Shown here in pieces: positions 1 to 14,563 of a DNA stretch of 64,000 nt. The stretch comes from Viola odorata. Taxonomy: Eukaryota > Streptophyta > Magnoliopsida > Malpighiales > Violaceae. The notes under the pieces are model-generated. The model did not search any database. It saw only the letters and a program-made list of their open reading frames with translations, and was not told where the DNA came from. Position 1 is the stretch's first letter; each line of letters opens with the position of its first letter. Both the position numbers and the translations under genes were made by a program. Location of the stretch: positions 18,036,564-18,100,563 of the forward strand of contig OY829541.1 in NCBI GenBank assembly GCA_963691705.1. The letters run 5' to 3'.

Positions 1-340
1 ATCCATGCCCAATCGGCATGTCGAATTTCATAATTTCAATTTCTAAACCATGCCCAACGGCATGTCAAATTTTAATTTCAATTTCTAGACCTTGCCCAAC
101 GGCATGTCAAATTTTAATTTCAATTTCTAGACCATGCCCAACGGCATGTCACACTCGAATTTCTAATCCATGCCCAAACGGCATGTCAATTATATAATTT
201 CAATTTCTAAACCATGCCCAATCGGCATGTCAAATTTCAATTTCTAATCCATGCCCAAACGGTATGTCAATTTCATAATTTCAATTTCTAAACCATGCCC
301 AACGGCATGTCAACATTTAATTTCAATTTCAATTTCTAGA
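1..340 (+). repeat. Left edge: tail end of an upstream unit
   Basis: The monomers match those from 21,511 to 21,757 at a constant offset of 21,508, including the uncommon ACCTTGCCC core (here near 90, there near 21,598). The window therefore opens inside the same subtype found at 21.5 and 23.4 kb, and the array must continue upstream. The homology with super-repeat copy 2 begins at about 341; the monomer just before it (293-340) differs from its counterpart at 10,854-10,895. Confidence 0.75.
293..340 (+). repeat. Representative 48-bp monomer (one extra AATTTC hexamer)
   Basis: Same core and loop (CAAC) as the 42-bp class, with one additional AATTTC hexamer in the tail. Together with 36-bp forms having one hexamer fewer (for example 31,588-31,623, loop CAAG), it forms a 36/42/48 series in steps of 6 bp, as expected from slippage or unequal exchange within the hexamer run. 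Confidence 0.88.
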
Positions 341-3130
341 CCAAGCCCAACGGCATGTCAAATTTCAATTACAATTTCTAGACCATGCCCAACGGCAAGT
401 CAAATTTTAATTTCAATTTCCAGACCATGCCCAACGGCAAGTCACACTCCAATTTCTAGACCAACCCCAACGGCAAGTCAAATTTTAATTTCAATTTCCA
501 GACCATGCCCAACGGCATGTCACACTCCAATTTCTAAACCATGCCCAAACGGCATGTCAATTTTATAATTTCAATTTCTAAACCATGCCCAATCGGCATG
601 TCAAACTTCAATTTCTAATCCATGCCCAAACGGCATGTCAATTTCATAATTTCAATTTCTAAACCATGCCCAAGGGCATGTCAACTTTCAATATCAATTT
701 CAATTTCTAGACCATGCCCAACGGCATGTCAACTTTCAATTTCAATTTCTAGACCATGCCCAATCAGCATGTCGAATTTCATAATTTCAATTTCTAAACC
801 ATGCCCAACGGCATGTCAACTTTCAATTTCAATTTCTAGACCAAGCCCAACGGCATGTCAAATTTCAATTACAATTTCTAGACCATGCCCAACGGCATGT
901 CAAATTTTAATTTCAATTTCTAGACCATGCCCAACGGCATGTCACACTCCCATTTCTAATCCATGCCCAAACGGCATGTCAATTTTATAATTTCAATTTC
1001 TAAACCTTGCCCAATCGGCATGTCAAATTTCAATTTCTAATCCATGCCCAAACAGCATGTCAATTTCATAATTTCAATTTCTAAACCATGCCCAACGGCA
1101 TGTCAACTTTCAATTTCAATTTCTAGACCATGCCCAATCGGCATGTCGAATTTCATAATTTCAATTTCTAAACCATGCCCAACGGCATGTCAAATTTCAA
1201 TTTCAATTTCTAGACCATGCCCAACGGCATGTCAACTTTCAATTTCAATTTCTAGACCATGCCCAATCGGCATGTCAAATTTCATAACTTCAATTTCTAA
1301 ACCATGCCCAACGGCATGTCAATTTTATAATTTCAATTTCTAGACCATGCCCAACGGCATGTCAAATTTCAATTTCAACTTCTAGATCATGCCCAACGGC
1401 ATGTCACACTTCAATATCTAATCCATGCCCAAACGGCATGTCAATTTCATAATTTCAATTTCTAAGCCATGCCCAACGACATGTCAACTTTCAATTTCAA
1501 TTTCTAGACCATGCCCAATCAGCATGTCGAATTTCATAACTTCAATTTCTAAACCATGTCCAACGGCATGTCAATTTTATAATTTCAATTTCTAGACCAC
1601 GCCCAACGGCATGTCAAATTTCAATTTCAACTTCTAGACCATGCCCAACGGCATGTCACACTCCAATATCTAATCCATGCCCAAACGGCATGTCAATTTC
1701 ATAATTTCAATTTCTAAGCCATGCCCAACGGCATGTCAACTTTCAATTTCAATTTCTAGACCATGCCCAATCGGCATGTCGAATTTCATAATTTCAATTT
1801 CTAAACCATGCCCAACGGCATGTCAAATTTCAATTTCAATTTCTAGACCATGCCCAACGGCATGTCAAATTTTAATTTCAATTTCTAGACCATGCCCAAC
1901 GTCATGTCACACTCCAATTTCTAATCCATGCCCAAACGGCATGTCAATTTTATAATTTCAATTTCTAAACTATGCCCAATCGGCATGTCAAATTTCAATT
2001 TCTAATCCATGCCCAAACGGCATGTCAATTTCATAATTTCAATTTCTAAACCATGCCCAACGGCATGTCAACTTTCCATTTCTATTTCAATTTCTAGACC
2101 TAGCACAACGACAAGTCAAATTTCAATTTCAATTTCTAGACGATGCCCAACGGCATGTCACATTCCAATTTCTAAACCATGCCCAAACGGCATGTCAATT
2201 TTATAATTTCAATTTCTAAACCATGCCCAATCGGCATGTCAAATTTCAATTTCTAATCCATGCCCAAACTGCATGTCAATTTCATAATTTCAATTTCTAA
2301 ACCATGCCCAAGGGCATGTCAACTTTCAATATCAATTTCAATTTCTAGACCATGCCCAACGGCATGTCAAATTTCAATTTCAACTTCTAGACCATGCCCA
2401 ACGGCATGTCACACTCCAATATCTAATCCATGCCCAAACGGCATGTCAATTTCATAATTTCAATTTCTAAGCCATGCCCAACGGCATGTCAACTTTCAAT
2501 TTCAATTTCTGGACCATGCCCAATCGGCATGTCGAATTTCATAATTTCAATTTCTAAACCATGCCCAACGGCATGTCAAATTTCAATTTCAATTTCTAGA
2601 CCATGCCCAACGGCATGTCAAATTTTAATTTCAATTTCTAGACCATGCCCAACGGCATGTCACACTCGAATTTCTAATCCATGCCCAAGCGGCATGTCAA
2701 TTTTATAATTTCAATTTCTAAACCATGCCCAATCGGCATGTCAAACTTCAATTTCTAATCCATGCCCAAACGGTATGTCAATTTCATAATTTCAATTTCT
2801 AAACCATGCCCAACGGCATGTCAACTTTTAATTTCAATTTCAATTTCTAGACCAAGCCCAACGGCATTTCAAATTTCAATTACAATTTCTAGACCATGCC
2901 CAACGGCAAGTCAAATTTTAATTTCAATTTCCAGACCATGCCCAACGGCAAGTCACACTCCAATTTCTAGACCAAGCCCAACGGCAAGTCAAATTTTAAT
3001 TTCAATTTCCAGACCATGCCCAACGGCATGTCACACTCCAATTTCTAATCCATGCCCAAACGGCATGTCAATTTTATAATTTCAATTTCTAAACCATGCC
3101 CAATCGGCATGTCAAACTTCAATTTCTAAT

Positions 3131-3552
3131 CCATGCCCAAACGGCATGTCAATTTCATAATTTCAATTTCTAAACCATGCCCAAGGGCATGTCAACTTTC
3201 AATATCAATTTCAATTTCTAGACCATGCCCAACGGCATGTCAACTTTCAATTTCAATTTCTAGACCATGCCCAATCGGCATGTCGAATTTCATAATTTCA
3301 ATTTCTAAACCATGCCCAACGGCATGTCAACTTTCAATTTCAATTTCTAGACCAAGCCCAACGGCATGTCAAATTTCAATTACAATTTCTAGACCATGCC
3401 CAACGGCATGTCAAATTTTAATTTCAATTTCTAGACCATGCCCAACGGCATGTCACACTCGCATTTCTAATCCATGCCCAAACGGCATGTCAATTTTATA
3501 ATTTCAATTTCTAAACCATGCCCAATCGGCATGTCAAATTTCAATTTCTAAT
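3131..3552 (+). repeat. 422-bp block present in copy 1, absent from copy 2
   Basis: The 44-bp monomers at 3,131 and 3,553 flank this block. In copy 2 only one such monomer is present, at 13,686, and the offset falls from 10,555 to 10,133. The block contains a CAAGGG-loop 48-bp monomer and a CCAAGCCC 42-bp monomer. Loss in copy 2 by exchange between the two similar 44-bp monomers is the simplest reading; gain in copy 1 cannot be excluded. A related block is present at 28,790-29,211. Confidence 0.8.
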
Positions 3553-4841
3553 CCATGCCCAAACAGCATGTCAATTTCATAATTTCAATTTCTAATCCAT
3601 GCCCAAACAGCATGTCAATTTTATAATTTCAATTTCTAAACCATGCCCAATCGGCATGTCAAACTTCAATTTCTAATCCATGCCCAAACGGCATGTCAAT
3701 TTCATAATTTCAATTTCTAAGCCATGCCCAACGGCATGTCAACTTTCAATTTCAATTTGTAGACCATGCCCAATCGGCATGTCGAATTTCATAATTTCAA
3801 TTTCTAAACCATGCCCAACGGCATGTCAAATTTCAATTTCAATTTCTAGACCATGCCCAACAGCATGTCAAATTTTAATTTCAATTTCTAGACCATGCCC
3901 AACGTCATGTCACACTCCAATTTCTAATCCATGCCCAAACGGCATGTCAATTTTATAATTTCAATTTCTAAACCATGCCCAACGGCATGTCACACTCCAA
4001 TATCTAATCCATGCCCAAACGGCATGTCAATTTCATAATTTCAATTTCTAAGCCATGCCCAACGGCATGTCAACTTTCAATTTAATTTCTGGACCATGCC
4101 CAATCGGCATGTCGAATTTCATAATTTCAATTTCTAAACCATGCCCAACGGCATGTCAAATTTCAATTTCAATTTCTAGACCATGCCCAACGGCATGTCA
4201 AATTTCAATTTCAACTTCTAGACCATGCCCAACGGCATGTCACACTCCAATATCTAATCCATGCCCAAACGGCATGTCAATTTCATAATTTCAATTTCTA
4301 AGCCATGCCCAACGGCATGTCAACTTTCAATTTCAATTTCTAGACCATGCCCAATCGGCATGTCGAATTTCATAACTTCAATTTCTAAACCATGCCCAAC
4401 GGCATGTCAATTTTATAATTTCAATTTCTAGACCATGCCCAACGGCATGTCAAATTTCAATTTCAACTTCTAGACCATGCCCAACGGCATGTCACACTCC
4501 AATATCTAATCCATGCCCAAACGGCATGTCAATTTCATAATTTCAATTTCTAAGCCATGCCCAACGGCATGTCAACTTTCAATTTAATTTCTGGACCATG
4601 CCCAATCAGCATGTCGAATTTCATAATTTCAATTTCTAAACCATGCCCAACGGCATGTCAAATTTCAATTTCAATTTCTAGACCATGCCCAACGGCATGT
4701 CAAATTTTAATTTCAATTTCTAGACCATGCCCAACGTCATGTCACACTCCAATTTCTAATCCATGCCCAAACGGCATGTCAATTTTATAATTTCAATTTC
4801 TAAACTATGCCCAATCGGCATGTCAAATTTCAATTTCTAAT

Positions 4842-5092
4842 CCATGCCCAAACGGCATGTCAATTTCATAATTTCAATTTCTAAACCATGCCCAACGGCA
4901 TGTCAACTTTCCATTTCTATTTCAATTTCTAGACCAAGCCCAACGGCAAGTCAAATTTCAATTTCAATTTCTAGACCATGCCCAACGGCATGTCACATTC
5001 CAATTTCTAAACCATGCCCAAACGGCATGTCAATTTTATAATTTCAATTTCTAAACCATGCCCAATCGGCATGTCAAATTTCAATTTCTAAT
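4842..5092 (+). repeat. 251-bp cassette present in copy 1, absent from copy 2
   Basis: This is six monomers (44+48+42+36+44+37 = 251 bp). The same cassette length separates 2,007 from 2,258 and 9,716 from 9,967. In copy 2 the cassette is missing at 15,103, and the preceding 36-bp tail there ends TCTAAA, as the removed cassette does, instead of TCTAAT. This fits exchange between neighbouring cassettes. Confidence 0.8.
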
Positions 5093-7145
5093 CCATGCCC
5101 AAACTGCATGTCAATTTCATAATTTCAATTTCTAAACCATGCCCAAGGGCATGTCAACTTTCAATAACAATTTCAATTTCTAGACCATGCCCAACGGCAT
5201 GTCAAATTTCAATTTCAACTTCTAGACCATGCCCAACGGCATGTCACACTCCAATATCTAATCCATGCCCAAACGGCATGTCAATTTCATAATTTCAATT
5301 TCTAAGCCATGCCCAACGGCATGTCAACTTTCAATTTCAATTTCAATTTCTAGACCATGCCCAACGGCATGTCAAATTTCAATTTCAACTTCTAGACCAT
5401 GCCCAACGGCATGTCACACTCCAATTTCTAATCCATGCCCAAACGGCATGTCAATTTCATAATTTCAATTTCTAAGCCATGCCCAACGGCATGTCAACTT
5501 TCAATTTCAATTTCTAGACCATGCCCAATCGGCATGTCGAATTTCATAACTTCAATTTCTAAACCATGCCCAACGGCATGTCAATTTTATAATTTCAATT
5601 TCTAGACCATGCCCAACGGCATGTCAAATTTCAATTTCAACTTCTAGACCATGCCCAACGGCATGTCACACTCCAATATCTAATCCATGCCCAAACGGCA
5701 TGTCAATTTCATAATTTCAATTTCTAAGCCATGCCCAACGGCATGTCAACTTTCAATTTAATTTCTGGACCATGCCCAATCGGCATGTCGAATTTCATAA
5801 TTTCAATTTCTAAACCATGCCCAACGGCATGTCAAATTTCAATTTCAATTTCTAGACCATGCCCAACGGCATGTCAAATTTCAATTTCAACTTCTAGACC
5901 ATGCCCAACGGCATGTCACACTCCAATATCTAATCCATGCCCAAACGGCATGTCAATTTCATAATTTCAATTTCTAAGCCATGCCCAACGGCATGTCAAC
6001 TTTCAATTTCAATTTCTAGACCATGCCCAATCGGCATGTCGAATTTCATAATTTCAATTTCTAAACCATGCCCAACGGCATGTCAAATTTCAATTTCAAT
6101 TTCTAGATCATGCCCAACGGCATGTCAAATTTTAATTTCAATTTCTAGACCATGCCCAACGTCATGTCACACTCCAATTTCTAATCCATGCCCAAACGGC
6201 AGGTCAATTTTATAATTTCAATTTCTAAACCATGCCCAATCGGCATGTCAAACTTCAATTTCTAATCCATGCCCAAACGGTATGTCAATTTCATAATTTC
6301 AATTTCTAAACCATGCCCAACGGCATGTCAACTTTTAATTTCAATTTCAATTTCTAGACCAAGCCCAACGGCATGTCAAATTTCAATTACAATTTCTAGA
6401 CCATGCCCAACGGCAAGTCAAATTTTAATTTCAATTTCCAGACCATGCCCAACGGCAAGTCACACTCCAATTTCTAGACCAAGCCCAACGGCAAGTCAAA
6501 TTTGAATTTCAATTTCTAGACCATGCCCAACGGCATGTCAACTTTCAATTTCAATTTCTAGACCATGCCCAATTGGCATGTCGAATTTCATAATTTCAAT
6601 TTCTAAACCATGCCCAACGGCATGTCAACTTTCAATTTCAATTTCTAGACCAAGCCCAACGGCATGTCAAATTTCAATTACAATTTCTAGACCATGCCCA
6701 ACGGCATGTCAAATTTTAATTTCAATTTCTAGACCATGCCCAACGGCATGTCACACTCCCATTTCTAATCCATGCCCAAACGGCATGTCAATTTTATAAT
6801 TTCAATTTCTAAACCATGCCCAATCGGCATGTCAAATTTTAATTTCTAATCCATGCCCAAACAGCATGTCAATTTCATAATTTCAATTTCTAAACCATGC
6901 CCAACGGCATGTCAACTTTCAATTTTAATTTCTAGACCATGCCCAATCGGCATGTCGAATTTCATAATTTCAATTTCTAAACCATGCCCAACGGCATGTC
7001 AAATTTCAATTTCAATTTCTAGACCATGCCCAACGGCATGTCAAATTTTAATTTCAATTTCTAGACCATGCCCAACGGCATGTCACACTCCCATTTCTAA
7101 TCCATGCCCAAACGGCATGTCAATTTTATAATTTCAATTTCTAAA

Positions 7146-7358
7146 CCATGCCCAACGGCATTTCAAATTTCAATTTCAATTTCTAGACCATGCCCAACGG
7201 CATGTCAAATTTTAATTTCAATTTCTAGACCATGCCCAACGGCATGTCAATTTTGAATTTCAATTTCTAGACCATGCCCAACGGCATGTCAACTTTCAAT
7301 TTCAATTTCTAGACCATGCCCAATTGGCATGTCGAATTTCATAATTTCAATTTCTAAA
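7146..7358 (+). repeat. Five-monomer block in copy 1 replacing a 37+44 pair
   Basis: Copy 1 has four 42-bp monomers and one 45-bp monomer (213 bp) here. At the matching place in copy 2 (17,156-17,236) and in the third copy there is a 37-bp plus 44-bp pair (81 bp). The 132-bp difference accounts exactly for the offset change from 10,010 to 9,878. The block includes a core with the uncommon loop CAATT (7,314), as also seen near 6,565. Since the two other copies agree, the copy 1 form is probably derived. Confidence 0.75.
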
Positions 7359-8588
7359 CCATGCCCAACGGCATGTCAACTTTTAATTTCAATTTCAATT
7401 TCTAGACCAAGCCCAACGACATGTCAAATTTCAATTACAATTTCTAGACCATGCCCAACGGCATGTCAAATTTTAATTTCACTTTCCAGACCATGCCCAA
7501 CGGCATGTCACACTCCAATTTCTAATCCATGCCCAAACGGCATGTCAATTTCATAATTTCAATTTCTAAACCATGCCCAACGGCATGTCTACTTTCAATT
7601 TCAATTTCAATTTCTAGACCAAGCCCAACGGCATGTCAAATTTCAATTTCAATTTCTAGACCATGCCCAACGGCATGTCACATTCCAATTTCTAAACCAT
7701 GCCCAAACAGCATGTCAATTTCATAATTTCAATTTCTAAACCATGCCAAATCGGCATGTCAAATTTCAATTTCTAATCCATGCCCAAACTGCATGTCAAT
7801 TTCATAATTTCAATTTCTAAACCATGCCCAACGGCATGTCAACTTTCAATTTCAATTTCAATTTCTAGACCATGCCCAACGGCATGTCAAATTTTAATTT
7901 CAATTTCTAGACCATGCCCAACGTCATGTCACACTCCAATTTCTAATCCATGCCCAAACGGCATGTCAATTTCATAATTTCAATTTCTAAGCCATGCCCA
8001 ACGGCATGTCAACTTTCAATTTCAATTTCTAGACCATGCCCAATCGACATGTCGAATTTCAAAACTTCAATTTCTAAACCATGCCCAACGGCATGTCAAT
8101 TTTATAATTTCAATTTCTAGACCATGCCCAACGGCATGTCAAATTTCAATATCAATTTCAATTTCTAAACCATGCCAAATCGGCATGTCAAATTTCAATT
8201 TCTAATCCATGCCCAAACTGCATGTCAATTTCATAATTTCAATTTCTAAACCATGCCCAACGGCATGTCAACTTTCAATTTCAATTTCAATTTCTAGACC
8301 ATGCCCAACGGCATGTCAAATTTTAATTTCAATTTCTAGACCATGCCCAACGTCATGTCACACTCCAATTTCTAATCCATGCCCAAACGGCATGTTAATT
8401 TCATAATTTCAATTTCTAAGCCATGCCCAACGGCATGTCAACTTTCAATTTCAATTTCTAGACCATGCCCAATCGACATGTCCAATTTCAAAACTTCAAT
8501 TTCTAAACCATGCCCAAACGGCATGTCAATTTTATAATTTCAATTTCTAAACCATGCCCAATCGGCATGTCAAATTTCAATTTCTAAT

Positions 8589-10761
8589 CCATGCCCAAAC
8601 TGCATGTCAATTTCATAATTTCAATTTCTAAACCATGCCCAAGGGCATGTCAACTTTCAATATCAATTTCAATTTCTAGACCATGCCCAACGGCATGTCA
8701 AATTTCAATTTCAACTTCTAGACCATGCCCAACGGCATGTCACACTCCAATATCTAATCCATGCCCAAACGGCATGTCAATTTCATAATTTCAATTTCTA
8801 AGCCATGCCCAACGGCATGTCAACTTTCAATTTCAATTTCAAGACCATGCCCAATCGGCATGTCGAATTTCATAATTTCAATTTCTAAACGATGCCCAAC
8901 GGCATGTCAAATTTCAATTTCAATTTCTAGACCATGCCCAACGGCATGTCAAATTTTAATTTCAATTTCTAGACCATGCCCAACGGCATGTCACACTCGA
9001 ATTTCTAATCCATGCCCAAACGGCATGTCAATTTTATAATTTCAATTTCTAAACCATGCCCAATCGGCATGTCAAACTTCAATTTCTAATCCATGCCCAA
9101 ACGGTATGTCAATTTCATAATTTCAATTTCTAAACCATGCCCAACGGCATGTCAACTTTTAATTTCAATTTCAATTTCTAGACCAAGCCCAACGGCATGT
9201 CAAATTTCAATTACAATTTCTAGACCATGCCCAACGGCATGTCAAATTTTAATTTCAATTTCCAGACCATGCCCAACGGCATGTCACACTCCAATTTCTA
9301 ATCCATGCCCAAACGGCATGTCAATTTTATAATTTCAATTTCTAAACCATGCCCAATCGGCATGTCAAACTTCAATTTCTGATCCATGCCCAAACGGCAT
9401 GTCAATTTCATAATTTCAATTTCTAAGCCATGGCCAACGGCATGTCAACTTTCAATTTCAATTTCTAGACCATGCCCAATCGGCATGTCGAATTTCATAA
9501 TTTCAATTTCTAAACCATGCCCAACGGCATGTCAAATTTCAATTTCAATTTCTAGACCATGCCCAACAGCATGTCAAATTTTAATTTCAATTTCTAGACC
9601 ATGCCCAACGTCATGTCACACTCCAATTTCTAATCCATGCCCAAACGGCATGTCAATTTTATAATTTCAATTTCTAAACTATGCCCAATCGGCATGTCAA
9701 ATTTCAATTTCTAATCCATGCCCAAACGGCATGTCAATTTCATAATTTCAATTTCTAAACCATGCCCAACGGCATGTCAACTTTCCATTTCTATTTCAAT
9801 TTCTAGACCAAGCACAACGACAAGTCAAATTTCAATTTCAATTTCTAGACGATGCCCAACGGCATGTCACATTCCAATTTCTAAACCATGCCCAAACGGC
9901 ATGTCAATTTTATAATTTCAATTTCTAAACCATGCCCAATCGGCATGTCAAATTTCAATTTCTAATCCATGCCCAAACTGCATGTCAATTTCATAATTTC
10001 AATTTCTAAACCATGCCCAAGGGCATGTCAACTTTCAATATCAATTTCAATTTCTAGACCATGCCCAACGGCATGTCAAATTTCAATTTCAACTTCTAGA
10101 CCATGCCCAACGGCATGTCACACTCCAATATCTAATCCATGCCCAAACGGCATGTCAATTTCATAATTTCAATTTCTAAGCCATGCCCAACGGCATGTCA
10201 ACTTTCAATTTCAATTTCTGGACCATGCCCAATCGGCATGTCGAATTTCATAATTTCAATTTCTAAACCATGCCCAACGGCATGTCAAATTTCAATTTCA
10301 ATTTCTAGACCATGCCCAACGGCATGTCAAATTTTAATTTCAATTTCTAGACCATGCCCAACGGCATGTCACACTCGAATTTCTAATCCATGCCCAAACG
10401 GCATGTCAATTTTATAATTTCAATTTCTAAACCATGCCCAATCGGCATGTCAAACTTCAATTTCTAATCCATGCCCAAACGGTATGTCAATTTCATAATT
10501 TCAATTTCTAAACCATGCCCAACGGCATGTCAACTTTTAATTTCAATTTCAATTTCTAGACCAAGCCCAACGGCATGTCAAATTTCAATTACAATTTCTA
10601 GACCATGCCCAACGGCATGTCAAATTTTAATTTCAATTTCCAGACCATGCCCAACGGCATGTCACACTCCAATTTCTAATCCATGCCCAAACGGCATGTC
10701 AATTTTATAATTTCAATTTCTAAACCATGCCCAATCGGCATGTCAAACTTCAATTTCTAAT
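8589..10761 (+). repeat. 1,378-bp tandem unit, 1.6 copies (in super-repeat copy 1)
   Basis: Landmarks at 8,589, 8,759 and 9,091 recur at 9,967, 10,137 and 10,469, a constant 1,378 bp. The same period appears in the other super-repeat copies at 18,499/19,877/21,255 and 24,872/26,250, so the duplication predates the super-repeat duplication. The unit includes the CAAGGG-loop 48-bp monomer and the CAAACTGC 44-bp monomer. Confidence 0.82.
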
Positions 10762-13700
10762 CCATGCCCAAACGGCATGTCAATTTCATAATTTCAATTT
10801 CTAAACCATGCCCAAGGGCATGTCAACTTTCAATATCAATTTCAATTTCTAGACCATGCCCAACGGCATGTCAACTTTCAATTTCAATTTCTAGACCAAG
10901 CCCAACGGCATGTCAAATTTCAATTACAATTTCTAGACCATGCCCAACGGCAAGTCAAATTTTAATTTCAATTTCCAGACCATGCCCAACGGCAAGTCAC
11001 ACTCCAATTTCTAGACCAACCCCAACGGCAAGTCAAATTTTAATTTCAATTTCCAGACCATGCCCAACGGCATGTCACACTCCAATTTCTAAACCATGCC
11101 CAAACGGCATGTCAATTTTATAATTTCAATTTCTAAACCATGCCCAATCGGCATGTCAAACTTCAATTTCTAATCCATGCCCAAACGGCATGTCAATTTC
11201 ATAATTTCAATTTCTAAACCATGCCAAAGGGCATGTCAACTTTCAATATCAATTTCAATTTCTAGACCATGCCCAACGGCATGTCAACTTTCAATTTCAA
11301 TTTCTAGACCATGCCCAATCAGCATGTCGAATTTCATAATTTCAATTTCTAAACCATGCCCAACGGCATGTCAACTTTCAATTTCAATTTCTAGACCAAG
11401 CCCAACGGCATGTCAAATTTCAATTACAATTTCTAGACCATGCCCAACGGCATGTCAAATTTTAATTTCAATTTCTAGACCATGCCCAACGGCATGTCAC
11501 ACTCCCATTTCTAATCCATGCCCAAACGGCATGTCAATTTTATAATTTCAATTTCTAAACCATGCCCAATCGGCATGTCAAATTTCAATTTCTAATCCAT
11601 GCCCAAACAGCATGTCAATTTCATAATTTCAATTTCTAAACCATGCCCAACGGCATGTCAACTTTCAATTTCAATTTCTAGACCATGCCCAATCGGCATG
11701 TCGAATTTCATAATTTCAATTTCTAAACCATGCCCAACGGCATGTCAAATTTCAATTTCAATTTCTAGACCATGCCCAACGGCATGTCAACTTTCAATTT
11801 CAATTTCTAGACCATGCCCAATCGGCATGTCAAATTTCATAACTTCAATTTCTAAACCATGCCCAACGGCATGTCAATTTTATAATTTCAATTTCTAGAC
11901 CATGCCCAACGGCATGTCAAATTTCAATTTCAACTTCTAGATCATGCCCAACGGCATGTCACACTTCAATATCTAATCCATGCCCAAACGGCATGTCAAT
12001 TTCATAATTTCAATTTCTAAGCCATGCCCAACGACATGTCAACTTTCAATTTCAATTTCTAGACCATGCCCAATCGGCATGTCGAATTTCATAACTTCAA
12101 TTTCTAAACCATGTCCAACGGCATGTCAATTTTATAATTTCAATTTCTAGACCACGCCCAACGGCATGTCAAATTTCAATTTCAACTTCTAGACCATGCC
12201 CAACGGCATGTCACACTCCAATTTCTAATCCATGCCCAAACGGCATGTCAATTTCATAATTTCAATTTCTAAGCCATGCCCAACGGCATGTCAACTTTCA
12301 ATTTCAATTTCTAGACCATGCCCAATCGGCATGTCGAATTTCATAATTTCAATTTCTAAACCATGCCCAACGGCATGTCAAATTTCAATTTCAATTTCTA
12401 GACCATGCCCAACGGCATGTCAAATTTTAATTTCAATTTCTAGACCATGCCCAACGTCATGTCACACTCCAATTTCTAATCCATGCCCAAACGGCATGTC
12501 AATTTTATAATTTCAATTTCTAAACTATGCCCAATCGGCATGTCAAATTTCAATTTCTAATCCATGCCCAAACGGCATGTCAATTTCATAATTTCAATTT
12601 CTAAACCATGCCCAACGGCATGTCAACTTTCCATTTCTATTTCAATTTCTAGACCTAGCACAACGACAAGTCAAATTTCAATTTCAATTTCTAGACGATG
12701 CCCAACGGCATGTCACATTCCAATTTCTAAACCATGCCCAAACGGCATGTCAATTTTATAATTTCAATTTCTAAACCATGCCCAATCGGCATGTCAAATT
12801 TCAATTTCTAATCCATGCCCAAACTGCATGTCAATTTCATAATTTCAATTTCTAAACCATGCCCAAGGGCATGTCAACTTTCAATATCAATTTCAATTTC
12901 TAGACCATGCCCAACGGCATGTCAAATTTCAATTTCAACTTCTAGACCATGCCCAACGGCATGTCACACTCCAATATCTAATCCATGCCCAAACGGCATG
13001 TCAATTTCATAATTTCAATTTCTAAGCCATGCCCAACGGCATGTCAACTTTCAATTGCAATTTCTGGACCATGCCCAATCGGCATGTCGAATTTCATAAT
13101 TTCAATTTCTAAACCATGCCCAACGGCATGTCAAATTTCAATTTCAATTTCTAGACCATGCCCAACGGCATGTCAAATTTTAATTTCAATTTCTAGACCA
13201 TGCCCAACGGCATGTCACACTCGAATTTCTAATCCATGCCCAAGCGGCATGTCAATTTTATAATTTCAATTTCTAAACCATGCCCAATCGGCATGTCAAA
13301 CTTCAATTTCTAATCCATGCCCAAACGGTATGTCAATTTCATAATTTCAATTTCTAAACCATGCCCAACGGCATGTCAACTTTTAATTTCAATTTCAATT
13401 TCTAGACCAAGCCCAACGGCATTTCAAATTTCAATTACAATTTCTAGACCATGCCCAACGGCAAGTCAAATTTTAATTTCAATTTCCAGACCATGCCCAA
13501 CGGCAAGTCACACTCCAATTTCTAGACCAAGCACAACGGCAAGTCAAATTTTAATTTCAATTTCCAGACCATGCCCAACGGCATGTCACACTCCAATTTC
13601 TAATCCATGCCCAAACGGCATGTCAATTTTATAATTTCAATTTCTAAACCATGCCCAATCGGCATGTCAAATTTCAATTTCTAATCCATGCCCAAACAGC

Positions 13701-14435
13701 ATGTCAATTTCATAATTTCAATTTCTAATCCATGCCCAAACAGCATGTCAATTTTATAATTTCAATTTCTAAACCATGCCCAATCGGCATGTCAAACTTC
13801 AATTTCTAATCCATGCCCAAACGGCATGTCAATTTCATAATTTCAATTTCTAAGCCATGCCCAACGGCATGTCAACTTTCAATTTCAATTTCTAGACCAT
13901 GCCCAATCGGCATGTCGAATTTCATAATTTCAATTTCTAAACCATGCCCAACGGCATGTCAAATTTCAATTTCAATTTCTAGACCATGCCCAACAGCATG
14001 TCAAATTTTAATTTCAATTTCTAGACCATGCCCAACGTCATGTCACACTCCAATTTCTAATCCATGCCCAAACGGCATGTCAATTTTATAATTTCAATTT
14101 CTAAACCATGCCCAACGGCATGTCACACTCCAATATCTAATCCATGCCCAAACGGCATGTCAATTTCATAATTTCAATTTCTAAGCCATGCCCAACGGCA
14201 TGTCAACTTTCAATTTAATTTCTGGACCATGCCCAATCGGCATGTCGAATTTCATAATTTCAATTTCTAAACCATGCCCAACGGCATGTCAAATTTCAAT
14301 TTCAATTTCTAGACCATGCCCAACGGCATGTCAAATTTCAATTTCAACTTCTAGACCATGCCCAACGGCATGTCACACTCCAATATCTAATCCATGCCCA
14401 AACGGCATGTCAATTTCATAATTTCAATTTCTAAG

Positions 14436-14563
14436 CCATGCCCAACGGCATGTCAACTTTCAATTTAATTTCTGGACCATGCCCAATCGGCATGTCGAAT
14501 TTCATAATTTCAATTTCTAAACCATGCCCAACGGCATGTCAAATTTCAATTTCAATTTCTAGA
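14436..14563 (+). repeat. 128-bp three-monomer insertion in super-repeat copy 2
   Basis: Monomers of 41, 45 and 42 bp are present here and absent at 4,303 in copy 1. The 41-bp member has the shortened tail CAATTTAATTTCTGG, identical to those at 14,186 and 14,816, so the insertion looks like a local duplication of a neighbouring cassette start. Confidence 0.78.

Larger units (their letters stand above)
341..10895 (+). repeat. Super-repeat copy 1 (about 10.5 kb)
   Basis: Landmarks in this block recur in 10,896-20,711 in the same order. The offset is 10,555 from 341 to about 3,130, then 10,133, 10,261, 10,010, 9,878 and 9,910 after successive block indels that sum to 645 bp. The correspondence ends near 10,800 against 20,711. 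The block contains sub-units of its own: 251-bp cassettes (2,007-2,257; 4,842-5,092; 9,716-9,966) and a 1,378-bp tandem period near its right end. It carries no gene. The direction and age of the duplication are inference; by eye the mismatches are sparse, implying a recent event. Confidence 0.87.

Noticed and set aside
341..380. CCAAGCCC and GGCAAG cores as compensatory stem changes
   Set aside because: The altered bases (third position of the left arm, fifth of the right) do not pair with each other, so they disrupt the stem and do not restore it.
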